A DNA stretch of 64,000 bases, from the NCBI RefSeq assembly GCF_024347435.1, contig NZ_AP025481.1, positions 930,001 through 994,000 of the forward strand, read 5' to 3'. Below the pieces are notes generated by a model that saw nothing but the letters and a program-made list of their open reading frames with translations, was not told the origin of the DNA and did not search any database. The stretch is from Vibrio cyclitrophicus (GTDB taxonomy: Bacteria; Pseudomonadota; Gammaproteobacteria; Enterobacterales; Vibrionaceae). The first letter of the stretch is position 1, and every line of letters starts with the position of its first letter. Below are positions 17,065 through 26,158 of the stretch, piece by piece. The translations under genes and the position numbers were made by a program.

Positions 17065-17363
17065 GATGTAAAGTATCCAAAAGAACAGCTGTTTTGAGAT
17101 CGGGTGGTTTGAGAATAGATAGCTTGGCTTTCTACCTGACAACTTAAAAACAGAAAAAATAGCGAAGATGTTGCAGGGGTAATATTCATTATGCTCCGAA
17201 AGAATCGAATAGAAGGTGGCAGAATAAACATACGCCAGCTTGTTTGTTCATACAATATTAGTTGAGAGAAATATGTGAATAGTCACTTTTCACTCACCCT
17301 AACTTTCCAACTATTAGACACAAGCGCTAGACTAACAAAAAGAATGATCATCAAGGGACTTCA

Positions 17364-18455
17364 ATGAACGTTTATCATCGCTTTATTTCCTGTGCTTTAG
17401 CACTCGTTGCATCAGGTCCAATAGCTTCACCAAAGTCTTATGCATGGCAAGCTGAGAAGATCACCGATAGCCTCGTTATTCCGTGGGGGCTGGCTTATAT
17501 CAACGATGACTCAATGCTACTCACTGAAAAAGAAGGCGTCATTAAGCACGTTGATTTAAAGACAGGTGAGCAAGAGACTTTATTCAGACTACCAAATGTG
17601 TGGGCTAAGGGCCAAGGCGGTGCATTAGATATCGCTCTATCCCCTTTTGAACAAGATAAGTTGTACATAACATACAGCAAAAACGTTGATGACGAAGGTG
17701 TAACGGCACTCGCCTCTGCTAATTACAGCAACAGTAAAATCTCAAATTGGAAAGACGTGTTTGTATCAAAATCCAGAACGGACACTGGGCGTCACTTTGG
17801 TAGCCGAATCACCTTTGATGAGACTCACCTTTACTTTTCAATAGGTGATCGGGGCGACCGAGATAATGGCCAAAACACAATGACTCACGCTGGTTCGATC
17901 TTACGATTGAATCCAGATGGAAGCGTGCCAAGTGATAACCCATTCATTGATAATAATAAGGTTCTGAACGAAATTTGGAGTTTTGGTCATCGTAACCCAC
18001 AAGGCTTGTTTTACGATTTCCCTACTAAAAAACTCTGGTCGATTGAACACGGCCCGCGAGGTGGTGATGAAATCAACCTAATAAAAGCAGGCGCAAACTA
18101 TGGATGGCCAGTCACATCACACGGCAAAGAGTATTGGGGGCCGATTAGCGTTGGCGAATCTGAAACCAAAGCTGGCATTGAGCCTCCTATAAAGGTTTAT
18201 GTACCTTCAATAGCACCAGGCAGTCTAATGGTTTATCGGGACGATAAGTTTCCAGAACTCAAAGGTAAGCTGTTAGCCGGCGCACTTAAACTCACCCACA
18301 TCAATGTCGTTACTTTGAACGAGCAAGGTGAAGTAATCGAGGAAGAACGCATTCTAGAAAACTTAGGGGAAAGAATTAGAGACATAGAAATCTCACCCGC
18401 CGGGGACATATTTTTCAGCACCGATAATGGGAACCTGTATCGCTTAAAGGAATAA
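17364..18455 (+). CDS. PQQ-dependent aldose sugar dehydrogenase (YliI-like)
   Basis: 363 residues, secreted six-bladed beta-propeller of the soluble glucose/sorbosone dehydrogenase family. An N-terminal signal peptide ends near SPKSYA. Family signatures: PWGLAYINDDSMLLTEK, TGRHFGSRITFD (active-site His), SIGDRGDRDNGQ (calcium/PQQ region), SFGHRNPQGLFYDF and IEHGPRGGDEINLI. E. coli YliI has 371 residues, so length fits. It oxidises aldoses in the periplasm using PQQ, which many vibrios must take up from outside. The ATG at 17364 has an AAGGGA site. A weak CGGCT/AGCCG hairpin at 18539-18555 may end the transcript. Confidence 0.88.
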   Translation: MNVYHRFISCALALVASGPIASPKSYAWQAEKITDSLVIPWGLAYINDDSMLLTEKEGVIKHVDLKTGEQETLFRLPNVWAKGQGGALDIALSPFEQDKLYITYSKNVDDEGVTALASANYSNSKISNWKDVFVSKSRTDTGRHFGSRITFDETHLYFSIGDRGDRDNGQNTMTHAGSILRLNPDGSVPSDNPFIDNNKVLNEIWSFGHRNPQGLFYDFPTKKLWSIEHGPRGGDEINLIKAGANYGWPVTSHGKEYWGPISVGESETKAGIEPPIKVYVPSIAPGSLMVYRDDKFPELKGKLLAGALKLTHINVVTLNEQGEVIEEERILENLGERIRDIEISPAGDIFFSTDNGNLYRLKE

Positions 18456-18538
18456 AGTGACAATCGCTCAACTACAGTTGTTCAATCGCAAAAATATTTA
18501 TAAATACAAGCTGCTAAACGGATCTAAAACCTCATTTT

Positions 18539-18555
18539 CGGCTTTTTATGAGCCG
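18539..18555 (+). terminator. Weak hairpin after the sugar dehydrogenase gene
   Basis: CGGCT (18539-18543) pairs with AGCCG (18551-18555) and is followed by TAATTTAATTT. The stem is only five base pairs and the tail is not a clean T-run, so termination here is uncertain. Confidence 0.35.
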
Positions 18556-18901
18556 TAATTTAATTTATGAAATTGGTGCAATTACCCTAGGTTTGTCATC
18601 AATTTCATCCACCTTTTTCACAAAAACGACAACAAATCGCCATACAACTGTAACTCCATGATATTTAAGGAATGCAAAGTTTGACTACCCCCAAATTTCT
18701 GCAACCTTTCACTATGTATTCGATTGACTATCCCTTGATTTGATTTAGACTTCATCTCGGCTAGAAAGAAAGTTCTTTGTATATAAACATTTCGTTGGAT
18801 TACTAGTAACCCCGTTGTGTTGTACGCAATAGCAATAAACTTTTCCACGCTATCAGTGCCACAATTGGCTCACTATAAAAATTAAATTTTAGGATATAAT
18901 C
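18556..18901 (+). other. Long leader/upstream region of the cold shock gene
   Basis: About 345 bases without a supported gene, directly upstream of a cold shock protein gene. Cold shock mRNAs usually carry long structured 5' leaders, so much of this may be transcribed leader. I see possible TTGACT -35-like boxes at about 18680 and 18724 but no convincing spaced promoter, and I could not identify a cold-box sequence by eye. Confidence 0.4.
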
Positions 18902-19111
18902 ATGTCTAACACAGTTACTGGTACAGTAAAATGGTTCAACGAAACTAAAGGCTTCGGCTTCATTCAACAAGAAAACGGTCCAGACGTATTCGCACACTTC
19001 TCTGCGATCACTGGCGACGGTTTCAAAACTCTTGCTGAAGGCCAAAAAGTTGAGTTCGTAGTATCTCAAGGTCAAAAAGGCCCACAAGCTGACAGCATCA
19101 AAGTACTTTAA
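18902..19111 (+). CDS. Cold shock protein, CspA family
   Basis: 69 residues, a single cold shock domain (five-stranded OB fold) that binds single-stranded nucleic acid and melts RNA structure. Both RNP motifs are intact: KGFGFI (RNP1, residues 16-21) and VFAHF (RNP2, residues 30-34), with the conserved VKWFN start. Length is exactly that expected. A strong terminator follows. The 345-base upstream region suggests post-transcriptional control by a structured leader, as in E. coli cspA, but whether this paralogue is cold-induced is not visible. Confidence 0.95.
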   Translation: MSNTVTGTVKWFNETKGFGFIQQENGPDVFAHFSAITGDGFKTLAEGQKVEFVVSQGQKGPQADSIKVL

Positions 19112-19134
19112 TTTAGTATTTTAAAGCTTTCTAA

Positions 19135-19164
19135 AAATAGCCAGCCTCTGCTGGCTATTTTTTT
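19135..19164 (+). terminator. Rho-independent terminator of the cold shock gene
   Basis: The eleven-base stem AAATAGCCAGC (19135-19145) with GCTGGCTATTT (19150-19160) has a four-base loop and runs into a T-tract to 19164. Confidence 0.92.
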
Positions 19165-19227
19165 ACCCGCTATTCAGAGATTTAAGGTAATATTCCCCCT
19201 CACTATTTCTATCTAAGACACCCCTCA

Positions 19228-19767
19228 ATGGCTCTTAAACCGACAATCTATAAGTTTCGACTCTCTCTAACTGATATGAATCGCGACTATTACGACTCTT
19301 TCAATCTAACGATTGCACAACATCCGTCTGAAACAGAACAGCGTATGATGGCTCGTATCATTGCATTTTGTATCAATGCATCTCCTGAACTTGAATTCAC
19401 TAAAGGGTTGTCTAGCATTGAAGAACCTGATTTATGGCAGAAATCATTAGATGATCAAATCCTAGATTGGATTGATGTTGGCGAGCCGGATCCAGAGCGT
19501 GTTAAAAAAGCGACTCGCTTATCTAAGTCAGTGCGTGTATTCAGCTTCAACACTAAGTCGAACGTTTGGTGGGAGCAAAACAAAGGTAAATTCGGTTACC
19601 TGAAAGCTCAAATTGTACGTTTAGACAACGATGGTATTGAGCAGCTAGCAGCAATGACACAACGTACAATGGATCTTTCAGTGATGCTGTCAGGTAACTC
19701 TGCGTTTGTGAATAGCGACACGCAATCTGCGGAGATAACATGGGAAGAGCTACAGAGTAATGACTGA
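19228..19767 (+). CDS. YaeQ family protein
   Basis: 179 residues, a complete YaeQ domain. Recognisable features are the start MALKPTIYKFRLSLTDMNRDYY, ARIIAFCINA, EPDLWQKS, the WIDVGEPDPERVKKA segment and the C-terminal VMLSGNSAFVN. YaeQ proteins have a PD-(D/E)XK nuclease-like fold; the molecular role is not established, and an old link to RfaH suppression is weak. The stop overlaps the start of the next gene by eight bases, suggesting co-translation. The ATG at 19228 has no strong ribosome binding site, but the family start agrees. Confidence 0.9.
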   Translation: MALKPTIYKFRLSLTDMNRDYYDSFNLTIAQHPSETEQRMMARIIAFCINASPELEFTKGLSSIEEPDLWQKSLDDQILDWIDVGEPDPERVKKATRLSKSVRVFSFNTKSNVWWEQNKGKFGYLKAQIVRLDNDGIEQLAAMTQRTMDLSVMLSGNSAFVNSDTQSAEITWEELQSND

Positions 19768-20359
19768 GCTACCAACTAACAGTCAGCAGAAACTTGAAGC
19801 AAACCAGCAAGCCAAAACCAAACTTCACGTTTGTTTAAAAGAAGCCGGTTTAGACTCAGTAACCGCGATTGCGACAGGTTTTGAGAAAGAGCTAACGTCT
19901 TTTATCGACGAAAACCATGCTCTGTTTAAACATGCTTGTGAGAATAAGCCCGATAACTCTGCACGCCAGACTCTGCTTGGACTGCTAACAAAAGTACATA
20001 TCGATGTCAGCTATCGCTTCGAAAGCAATAAAGAAGCCAGTGAGGCGATGCAAAATGTATTCGATAATACCGTTGGCAATACGCACAGTGACAAGTTTCA
20101 ACACTCTAACGCGCAACAGTTAACGTTAATCACTCATTTATGGCTCTTCATTCAAGGGCGACTCGGTATGGATTACAGCCTAGCTAATGATCATGCTGAA
20201 GTAACCGCAAGATTACTGTCTCGCTTATTGAGAAGCAGTGATGATGAGATTCGCGTAGAGTTCATGGGTAGCTTTTATGATGGGTTAAACATCTATCAAG
20301 CCGAGAACAAGCCATCTGGTTTTATTCACCACTTTAAGCGTTTGTTTAATCTTTCTTAA
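19760..20359 (+). CDS. Hypothetical cytoplasmic protein coupled to yaeQ
   Basis: 199 residues, no signal peptide or membrane helix, mostly helical with several Gln/Asn-rich stretches. I do not recognise a domain. It overlaps the YaeQ gene by eight bases (ATGACTGAG inside the yaeQ end), so the two are almost certainly co-expressed. The C-terminal stretch LLSRLLRSSDDEIRVEFMGSF looks conserved-like but I cannot assign it. Codon use matches neighbours. Confidence 0.7.
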   Translation: MTELPTNSQQKLEANQQAKTKLHVCLKEAGLDSVTAIATGFEKELTSFIDENHALFKHACENKPDNSARQTLLGLLTKVHIDVSYRFESNKEASEAMQNVFDNTVGNTHSDKFQHSNAQQLTLITHLWLFIQGRLGMDYSLANDHAEVTARLLSRLLRSSDDEIRVEFMGSFYDGLNIYQAENKPSGFIHHFKRLFNLS

Positions 20360-20450
20360 GTATTCCACCAGCTGCTGTACCCCAATTTGCGCTTTATAGA
20401 TTCTGTAGAGCGCATCTAATTTCCGTTCCAATCCACCTCTCGAAAATGCA

Positions 20451-20493
20451 GATTCCCTATTACGCTCGTTCCTCACTTTAGAGAATGACGAAA
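20451..20493. repeat. Hairpin-forming intergenic repeat, copy A
   Basis: A 43-base unit beginning GATTCCCTATTACGCTCG and ending GAGAATGACGAAA. It matches the copy at 20665-20707, with only four differences over the last 31 bases. The ends (TTCTC/CCCTA type) are roughly inverted, so a stem-loop can form. It looks like one of the small dispersed repeats common in Vibrio intergenic regions. Confidence 0.6.
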
Positions 20494-20664
20494 GTGACTA
20501 AGTCGCTCATTCTGCAAGATCAGCAGCGTTTGCTTCTAAAAGGCTGGCGTAGAATACACACTGAACCCTCACTCTCGTATTTTACCTCACACGCTGCCAT
20601 CCTCGAGAAGGAGGAACGACTGAGTCGGGTTCTCGTATCAAGTCAGAAAGCACACAGATAAACA

Positions 20665-20707
20665 GACTCCCTACTCCGCTCATTCTTCACTCTAGGGAAT
20701 GACGAAA
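20665..20707. repeat. Hairpin-forming intergenic repeat, copy B
   Basis: Second copy of the 43-base unit, beginning GACTCCCTACTCCGCTCA and ending TAGGGAATGACGAAA. TCCCTA (20668-20673) is the inverse of TAGGGA (20693-20698). It lies 214 bases from copy A, in a 480-base stretch between the yaeQ-linked gene and folE that otherwise holds no gene I can support. Confidence 0.6.
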
Positions 20708-20742
20708 TTCGCAGTTATTGTAGTCAACTTAATTACAAGTAC

Positions 20743-20769
20743 AAAAAAGCCTCGCAGAAAGCGAGGCTT
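20743..20769 (-). terminator. Terminator of folE
   Basis: The perfect stem AAGCCTCGC (20747-20755) with GCGAGGCTT (20761-20769) has a five-base loop, followed on the minus strand by a six-base T-run. Confidence 0.85.
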
Positions 20770-20837
20770 AGAATATTTATTTTTAACGAACATCAATTTA
20801 CAGAGGCTAAATCGCGTTCATCAAATAACGAAACGTA

Positions 20838-21491
20838 TTAACGCAGACCATGTAAGAACTCGTGGCGCGTTGCTGGGTTTGATCTGAAAATACCGCCCAG
20901 AGCTGTCGTTGTCGTTTCGCTAGTTGCGTCCATCACACCGCGTGATTTCACACAGTAGTGAACAGCATCCATAGTTACAGCAACATCATCCGTTTCTAGT
21001 AGCGTTTGTAATGCAACAAGAATTTGCTGCGTCATGCGTTCTTGAACTTGAGGACGTTGAGCAAAGAAACGAACGATACGATTGATCTTCGAAAGACCAA
21101 TAATCTTGCCTTGAGGGATATAAGCTACGGCCGTTTTACCATCAATAGTCACTAAATGGTGCTCACAGGTACTGGTCACGGTAATGTCTTTTACACGAAC
21201 CATTTCGCGAACACCCATCTTGTTTTCAATTACGGTGATTTTAGGAAAATTGGCGTAATCCAAACCAGAGAAAATCTCATCCACATACATTTTAGCAATA
21301 CGCTGTGGTGTTTCTTCCAGACTGTCGTCCGCAAGATCAAGTTCAAGGAGAGTGAGAATCTCACGCATATGATGTTCGATTCGTTCCTTTTTCTCTTCTC
21401 GGCTCACCTGGTTAGGACACATTGGTGTCTCTAATCCACGGCTTGCTAGCGCATCTTTAACCAACTTCGCTGATTCGCTAATACCTGGCAT
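20838..21491 (-). CDS. folE: GTP cyclohydrolase I
   Basis: 217 residues from the ATG at 21491, chosen because an AGAGGAAG ribosome binding site sits five bases upstream; the frame opens 24 codons earlier without such a site. It catalyses conversion of GTP to dihydroneopterin triphosphate, the first step of folate (tetrahydrofolate) synthesis. Zinc ligands are visible in [13 protein letters not shown] (Cys-His) and [11 protein letters not shown] (Cys). [16 protein letters not shown] matches the conserved C-terminus. It has its own terminator and is transcribed divergently from moeA. Confidence 0.95.
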   Translation of the reverse strand: MPGISESAKLVKDALASRGLETPMCPNQVSREEKKERIEHHMREILTLLELDLADDSLEETPQRIAKMYVDEIFSGLDYANFPKITVIENKMGVREMVRVKDITVTSTCEHHLVTIDGKTAVAYIPQGKIIGLSKINRIVRFFAQRPQVQERMTQQILVALQTLLETDDVAVTMDAVHYCVKSRGVMDATSETTTTALGGIFRSNPATRHEFLHGLR

Positions 21492-21693
21492 TGAACTTCC
21501 TCTTCTATTACCCCTTTTGGATGGCAAACAAGGATACTCGGAATTTTGAAGAAATACACCCATATTTTAAGGGAGGTCATTATTTACGGGGCTTAAACTA
21601 TGCTAAAGTGACTTCAATTTCGTCGGCGAGTTTTAATAAGCTCAGAAAGGCCGAGCACCTAAATCAAAATAATAACGATCAAGGATTTCAATT

Positions 21694-22929
21694 ATGGGCT
21701 GTTGCGACGCTCCGGGCTTAATGCCAATTGAAGAAGCACTAGATAAGCTGCTATCACCAATCAAACCAATCCAAACGACTTTATCTCTGCCTCTTGCTGA
21801 AGCATTAGGTTATGTCCTTGCTGAAGATATTCTTTCCCCTATTTTCGTACCTCCTTTTGATAACTCAGCAATGGACGGCTATGCACTGCGCTTAGCAAAT
21901 CTAGAGAACGGTAATGTACTACCATTAGCAGGCAAATCTTTTGCAGGCCAACCGTTCGAAGGTGAATGGCCAAGCAATACCTGTATTCGCATTATGACTG
22001 GCGCAAAGATCCCTGAAGGTTGTGACGCCGTCATCATGCAAGAAAATACGGCCGAAACTGAGGCTGGTATTGAGATTCAACAAGACAACATAAAGCTGAA
22101 CAATAACATTCGCCCTACTGGTGACGACATCAAACAAGGCGATATCGTTCTTAGTCGCGGTGAGCGTTTAACACCTCGTGACATTCCAATGATTGCTTCA
22201 TTGGGTGTGAGCCACGTGACAGTGTTACATAAGCCTAAAGTCGCTTTCTTCTCTACTGGCGATGAACTAAAACCATTAGGCCAACCGCTTGAAGACGGTC
22301 AGATCTACGACAGTAACCGTTACGGTATTAAACCATTAATCGAAGCCTTTGGTTGTGAAGCTATCGACTTGGGTATCATCCCAGATTGCCCTGCAACGCT
22401 TAAAGAAACGTTCGAGAAAGCACAGCAAATAGCAGATGTGGTCGTGACTTCTGGTGGCGTGAGTGTTGGTGAGGCGGATTACACCAAAGATATTTTGGAA
22501 GAGCTTGGCCAAATCGGCTTCTGGAAACTGGCAATCAAACCGGGCAAACCGTTCGCATTCGGCGAATTGGATAACGCGTGGTTCTGTGGCCTACCGGGTA
22601 ACCCTGTATCAGCGATGATGACCATGTATGTTTTAGTTCAGCCAATGTTGGCTAAACTTGCAGGTCACACAGCATGGACAGCACCAGAATCGATTCCTGC
22701 TATTACTAAGTCTGCATTCAAAAAAGGTCCAGGCCGTACTGATTACCAACGTGGCATCTACTCGATTGAAAACGGTCAGTTTGTGGTAGAAACAACTGGC
22801 AACCAAAGCTCTGGTGCTTTCCGCTCGATGAGCTTGGCAAACTGCTTTGTGGTACTAGAACGTGAACGTGGCCGTGTTGAAGTAGGCGAAACGGTTCAGA
22901 TCCAACTGTTTAACTCGACGCTTTACTAA
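21694..22929 (+). CDS. moeA: Molybdopterin molybdenumtransferase MoeA
   Basis: 411 residues. It inserts molybdate into adenylylated molybdopterin to give the molybdenum cofactor. Motifs: the MPIEEALDKLL start, FDNSAMDGYALR, GEIPEGCD-like IMTGAKIPEGCDAVIMQE, the STGDEL and YDSNRYGIK stretch, TSGGVSVGEADYT, KPGKPFAFG and GLPGNPVSAM, in the correct order for domains I-IV. The short MGCCDAPGL prefix is acceptable for Vibrio. moeB begins 12 bases after the stop, forming an operon. No Moco riboswitch was found upstream. Confidence 0.95.
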   Translation: MGCCDAPGLMPIEEALDKLLSPIKPIQTTLSLPLAEALGYVLAEDILSPIFVPPFDNSAMDGYALRLANLENGNVLPLAGKSFAGQPFEGEWPSNTCIRIMTGAKIPEGCDAVIMQENTAETEAGIEIQQDNIKLNNNIRPTGDDIKQGDIVLSRGERLTPRDIPMIASLGVSHVTVLHKPKVAFFSTGDELKPLGQPLEDGQIYDSNRYGIKPLIEAFGCEAIDLGIIPDCPATLKETFEKAQQIADVVVTSGGVSVGEADYTKDILEELGQIGFWKLAIKPGKPFAFGELDNAWFCGLPGNPVSAMMTMYVLVQPMLAKLAGHTAWTAPESIPAITKSAFKKGPGRTDYQRGIYSIENGQFVVETTGNQSSGAFRSMSLANCFVVLERERGRVEVGETVQIQLFNSTLY

Positions 22930-22941
22930 CGAGGCTTGCTG

Positions 22942-23691
22942 ATGGAAATACTGTCCGATGCTGAGATGCTTCGCTACAACCGTCAAATCATTCTTAAACA
23001 GTTTGATTTTGAAGGCCAAGAAGCGCTGAAACAGAGCTCAATCTTGGTGCTGGGTGCCGGCGGTTTGGGTTGTGCCTCTGCTCAATACCTGGCGACTGCC
23101 GGTATTGGTAAGCTCACGCTGATCGACGATGATGTTGTTGAGCTTTCAAACCTGCAGCGACAGGTGCTTCACACCGATGCTGACATTGGTAAGAAGAAGG
23201 TCGACTCAGCCGCAGAATCATTGCAGATGTTAAACCCACACCTAAAAGTTGAGACCGTCGATCATAGACTTGATGACCAAGCGCTTGGAAAGTTGGTTGA
23301 AGCACACTCGCTTGTTCTTGACGCCAGCGACAACGTAGAAACGCGCAATCAATTGAACCGTTTATGTTACGCATCAAAAACACCACTTGTTTCTGGTGCT
23401 GCAATTCGTATGGAAGGTCAGATTAGCGTATTCACTTATCAAGATGACAACGCACCCTGCTACCAGTGTTTGAGCGCTCTATTCGGCAATGCTGCTCTAA
23501 GCTGTGTTGAAGCCGGCGTTATGGCGCCTGTTGTCGGTATGGTGGGCGCAGCTCAAGCTTTAGAAGCGATCAAGGTGATTGCAAAATTCGGGCAACCAAA
23601 ACAAGGCAAACTCTTGATTCTCGATGCCATGTCACACAGCTGGCGTGAGATGAATTTAATGAAAATGCCTAATTGTTTGGTGTGTGGGTAG
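22942..23691 (+). CDS. moeB: Molybdopterin-synthase adenylyltransferase MoeB
   Basis: 249 residues from the ATG at 22942 (MEILSDAEMLRYNRQI, GAGG ribosome binding site); a TTG two codons earlier is less likely. It adenylates the C-terminal glycine of MoaD. It shows the nucleotide-binding LGAGGLGCASAQYLA, LSNLQRQVLH, LDASDNVETRNQLN, SGAAIRMEGQISVF, and two CxxC zinc pairs (PCYQC and NCLVC) at the expected spacing. Second gene of the moeA-moeB operon, with a terminator after it. Confidence 0.95.
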   Translation: MEILSDAEMLRYNRQIILKQFDFEGQEALKQSSILVLGAGGLGCASAQYLATAGIGKLTLIDDDVVELSNLQRQVLHTDADIGKKKVDSAAESLQMLNPHLKVETVDHRLDDQALGKLVEAHSLVLDASDNVETRNQLNRLCYASKTPLVSGAAIRMEGQISVFTYQDDNAPCYQCLSALFGNAALSCVEAGVMAPVVGMVGAAQALEAIKVIAKFGQPKQGKLLILDAMSHSWREMNLMKMPNCLVCG

Positions 23692-23722
23692 ACTAACTCA
23701 TATCCACTCTTATCGAAAACCT

Positions 23723-23750
23723 AAGCCTTGACTAAAAATCAGGGCTTTTT
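23723..23750 (+). terminator. Terminator of moeA-moeB
   Basis: The stem AAGCCTTGA (23723-23731) with TCAGGGCTT (23739-23747; one mismatch or GU pair) is followed by a T-run. Confidence 0.8.
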
Positions 23751-23936
23751 TGTAACTCAAAATAGGAATCCTAGATTGCCCTGTCAATTTGAAATAGCAC
23801 ATGAGATTTAGGTTTCATTTGAATTCTCATTTTGAGAAACCAAAAACAATAGAAATAAAGTAACATAAAATCAGCAAGTTAAAAATGGCATATAACTTGA
23901 TTAAGTATCTATAACTTCCATCACAAGGATGTAGAT

Positions 23937-26072
23937 ATGAGAACTACAACGTTAAGTTTGCTATTGAGTGCACCCCTATTCGCCAACGCCGCACCATTCG
24001 ACACTTGCCCGAGTCAGGCTTACCTCTTTCAGTCTAAACCCGTCGAGGTTTGGGGTGTAAACCTAGTGACAGGTTCAACCACCCTGTTAGAAGACGACAC
24101 GGGTATGAATGCCAACATCAACGGCGTCGGTTTCGATTTCGAAGACAGATATATTTATGGTTATGACACCACCAACAAACGCTTGGTGCGTCTTGGCAAA
24201 GACTTCCAAGCAGAAATTATCAATACCAGTGGCTTACCAACCGATCACACCTTTTATGTAGGTGACGTATATGGCCACGTTTACTACTTATACCGCACGG
24301 GCAAAGGGCTATTCACCGTTGACCTATCTCCTTTAGATGCTGATCCAAATGCGACCGTCACTGTAAATAAGATTGCAAACAGCCCCGCAACTGTAAAACT
24401 CACCGATTTTGCTTTTCACCCAAGTGATGGCTCTTTATATGGTATAGATAATGACTCCGGAGGCTTATACAGCTTCAATCCTAAAACTGGTACCGAAACC
24501 TACATCGGTGACACAGGAGAAACAGGAACATTCGGAGCTGGCTATTTCGATGTAAACGGCTACTACTATGTGTCACGAAACCAAGACGGTAAGATCTACC
24601 GCATCAACTTATCACCAGAAAACGCTGCCAACATAGCCGCTGGGATTGTTCCTGCGGTTGAGTTTGTATCGAATGGTCCAGCGTCTGGACAGAACGATGG
24701 TGCTCGTTGTGCAAATGCCCCAGTTGTAGATGAAGATTCCAGCATCGATTTCGGCGATGCGCCAGACAGCTACCTAACTCTACTCGCAAGTAACGGCCCA
24801 AGACATGAGCTTGATGGCAACACATGGTTAGGAACAACACCTCCAGATGCTGATTTGGATGGTTATGTCACACCACAATCTGATGAAAGTGTCGGCATTG
24901 ATGACGAGTGGGCAAACGGTGGTATCGGTTTTGTTACCGCACTTGAAGCCGGACTCGATTCAAAAGTGGTGATTGAAGCTTCAACAACCGGTTATCTTTC
25001 AGCTTGGATTGACTGGAACCAAGATGGCAGTTTTGATGGCGCTAATGAGCAAGTATTTACCGATTACCAACTGGATGCAGGTGAGAACGACTTGTTCCTT
25101 AACGTCGACATCAACGCACTTACTGGTACTACTTGGGCTCGCTTTAGATTCAGCCAACAAACCAATCTAAGCTACTTTGGCGGTTCTACATCCGGTGAGG
25201 TCGTTGATATTCAAGTGGATGTGCTTAACGACGGAGCCACAGCCCGCTACTTCCCTAGTGCTTCTGGCTACGCCACTCTGGCCTATGAAGATAACTGGCC
25301 TTATAAAGCTGATTACGACATGAATGATGCTGTAATTATGTACCGCATTACAGAGATACTTAAAGACGGAAAAGTAGTGAAATCCACCATCGACGGACGT
25401 CTAGCAGCCGTAGGTGCTTCATATAGAAATGGATTCGCCGTTCGACTTCCGAATCTAGATCCGAGCTTAGTGAGCAGAGGAAGCTCTTACATGAAGCACA
25501 ATGGCATCTTTACGGACCTAGATATGGAAGTAGGACGCAGTGAAGCTATATTTATTGCGGCTGAGGACTTAACTTCAAAAACAGATACGTCGTGTAATTT
25601 CTACCGAACCAGTAACTCGTGTAAAGACAGCGAACAATTTTCGTTCCAAATCGGTATTACCTTAGCTGGTGACGGTGTGAGTACTGACAATTGGACAGAC
25701 ATGCCTTACGACCCGTTCATCTTTGCAACACCAGGTTACTATCACGGCGAAAATCTACCTCTGCATCCAGGACGCAGCTGGGAAGTTCACCTACCAGACC
25801 AAGCTCCAACCGAGGCATTTGATACCACGAATCTCTTTGAGGCTGGATTAGGCGTCGATGACAGTAATCCATCAACCGGCAAATATTTCAAAACCGCAGA
25901 AAATCACCCTTGGGCGCTGATAGTAACTTCGGACGATGAATGGGAATGGCCTTTAGAGTACGTAGATATTGTTACCGCTTACCCAGAGTTCAAACAATAC
26001 GCAGAATCAGGCGGAGCTACGAACCAGACATGGTATCTATCACCTACAGACAACCAACGCTACCAACCATAA
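23937..26072 (+). CDS. LruC-domain (DUF4842) secreted protein
   Basis: 711 residues with a signal peptide (MRTTTLSLLLSAPLFANA, cleaved before APFD). Order: an N-terminal beta-propeller-like region (about 20-255) with repeated GxDxxxxRLVRL, LYGIDNDSGGLYSFNPKTG and YYVSRNQDGKIYRI blades; a GEVED-type domain (about 270-430) with FGDAPDSY, SAWIDWNQDGSFDGANEQVF and ARFRFS; then the LruC/DUF4842 domain (about 435-705) starting YATLAYEDNWPYKADYDMNDAVIMY, which contains a Ca-binding-like DYDMND. These proteins are exported and thought to be surface or biofilm-related; the function is not established. SD AAGGAT precedes the ATG. A lipoprotein gene follows after 86 bases (or 11 if its upstream start is used). 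Confidence 0.85.
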   Translation: MRTTTLSLLLSAPLFANAAPFDTCPSQAYLFQSKPVEVWGVNLVTGSTTLLEDDTGMNANINGVGFDFEDRYIYGYDTTNKRLVRLGKDFQAEIINTSGLPTDHTFYVGDVYGHVYYLYRTGKGLFTVDLSPLDADPNATVTVNKIANSPATVKLTDFAFHPSDGSLYGIDNDSGGLYSFNPKTGTETYIGDTGETGTFGAGYFDVNGYYYVSRNQDGKIYRINLSPENAANIAAGIVPAVEFVSNGPASGQNDGARCANAPVVDEDSSIDFGDAPDSYLTLLASNGPRHELDGNTWLGTTPPDADLDGYVTPQSDESVGIDDEWANGGIGFVTALEAGLDSKVVIEASTTGYLSAWIDWNQDGSFDGANEQVFTDYQLDAGENDLFLNVDINALTGTTWARFRFSQQTNLSYFGGSTSGEVVDIQVDVLNDGATARYFPSASGYATLAYEDNWPYKADYDMNDAVIMYRITEILKDGKVVKSTIDGRLAAVGASYRNGFAVRLPNLDPSLVSRGSSYMKHNGIFTDLDMEVGRSEAIFIAAEDLTSKTDTSCNFYRTSNSCKDSEQFSFQIGITLAGDGVSTDNWTDMPYDPFIFATPGYYHGENLPLHPGRSWEVHLPDQAPTEAFDTTNLFEAGLGVDDSNPSTGKYFKTAENHPWALIVTSDDEWEWPLEYVDIVTAYPEFKQYAESGGATNQTWYLSPTDNQRYQP

Positions 26073-26158
26073 GGAGAGATGTTATGACTATTTACACAAA
26101 ACAGTTTCAAGAAAATCATTACGTTGACTCAAGTCGTAACCTTTCTGAGGAAGAACAT

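Noticed and set aside
21492..21693. Molybdenum cofactor riboswitch between folE and moeA
   Set aside because: No conserved stem-loop pattern could be recognised and the gap is short for both promoters.
23805..23850. Possible Fur box upstream of the LruC gene (AAATGAGAATTCAAATG)
   Set aside because: Only half the consensus fits, and the gene has no iron-related feature.
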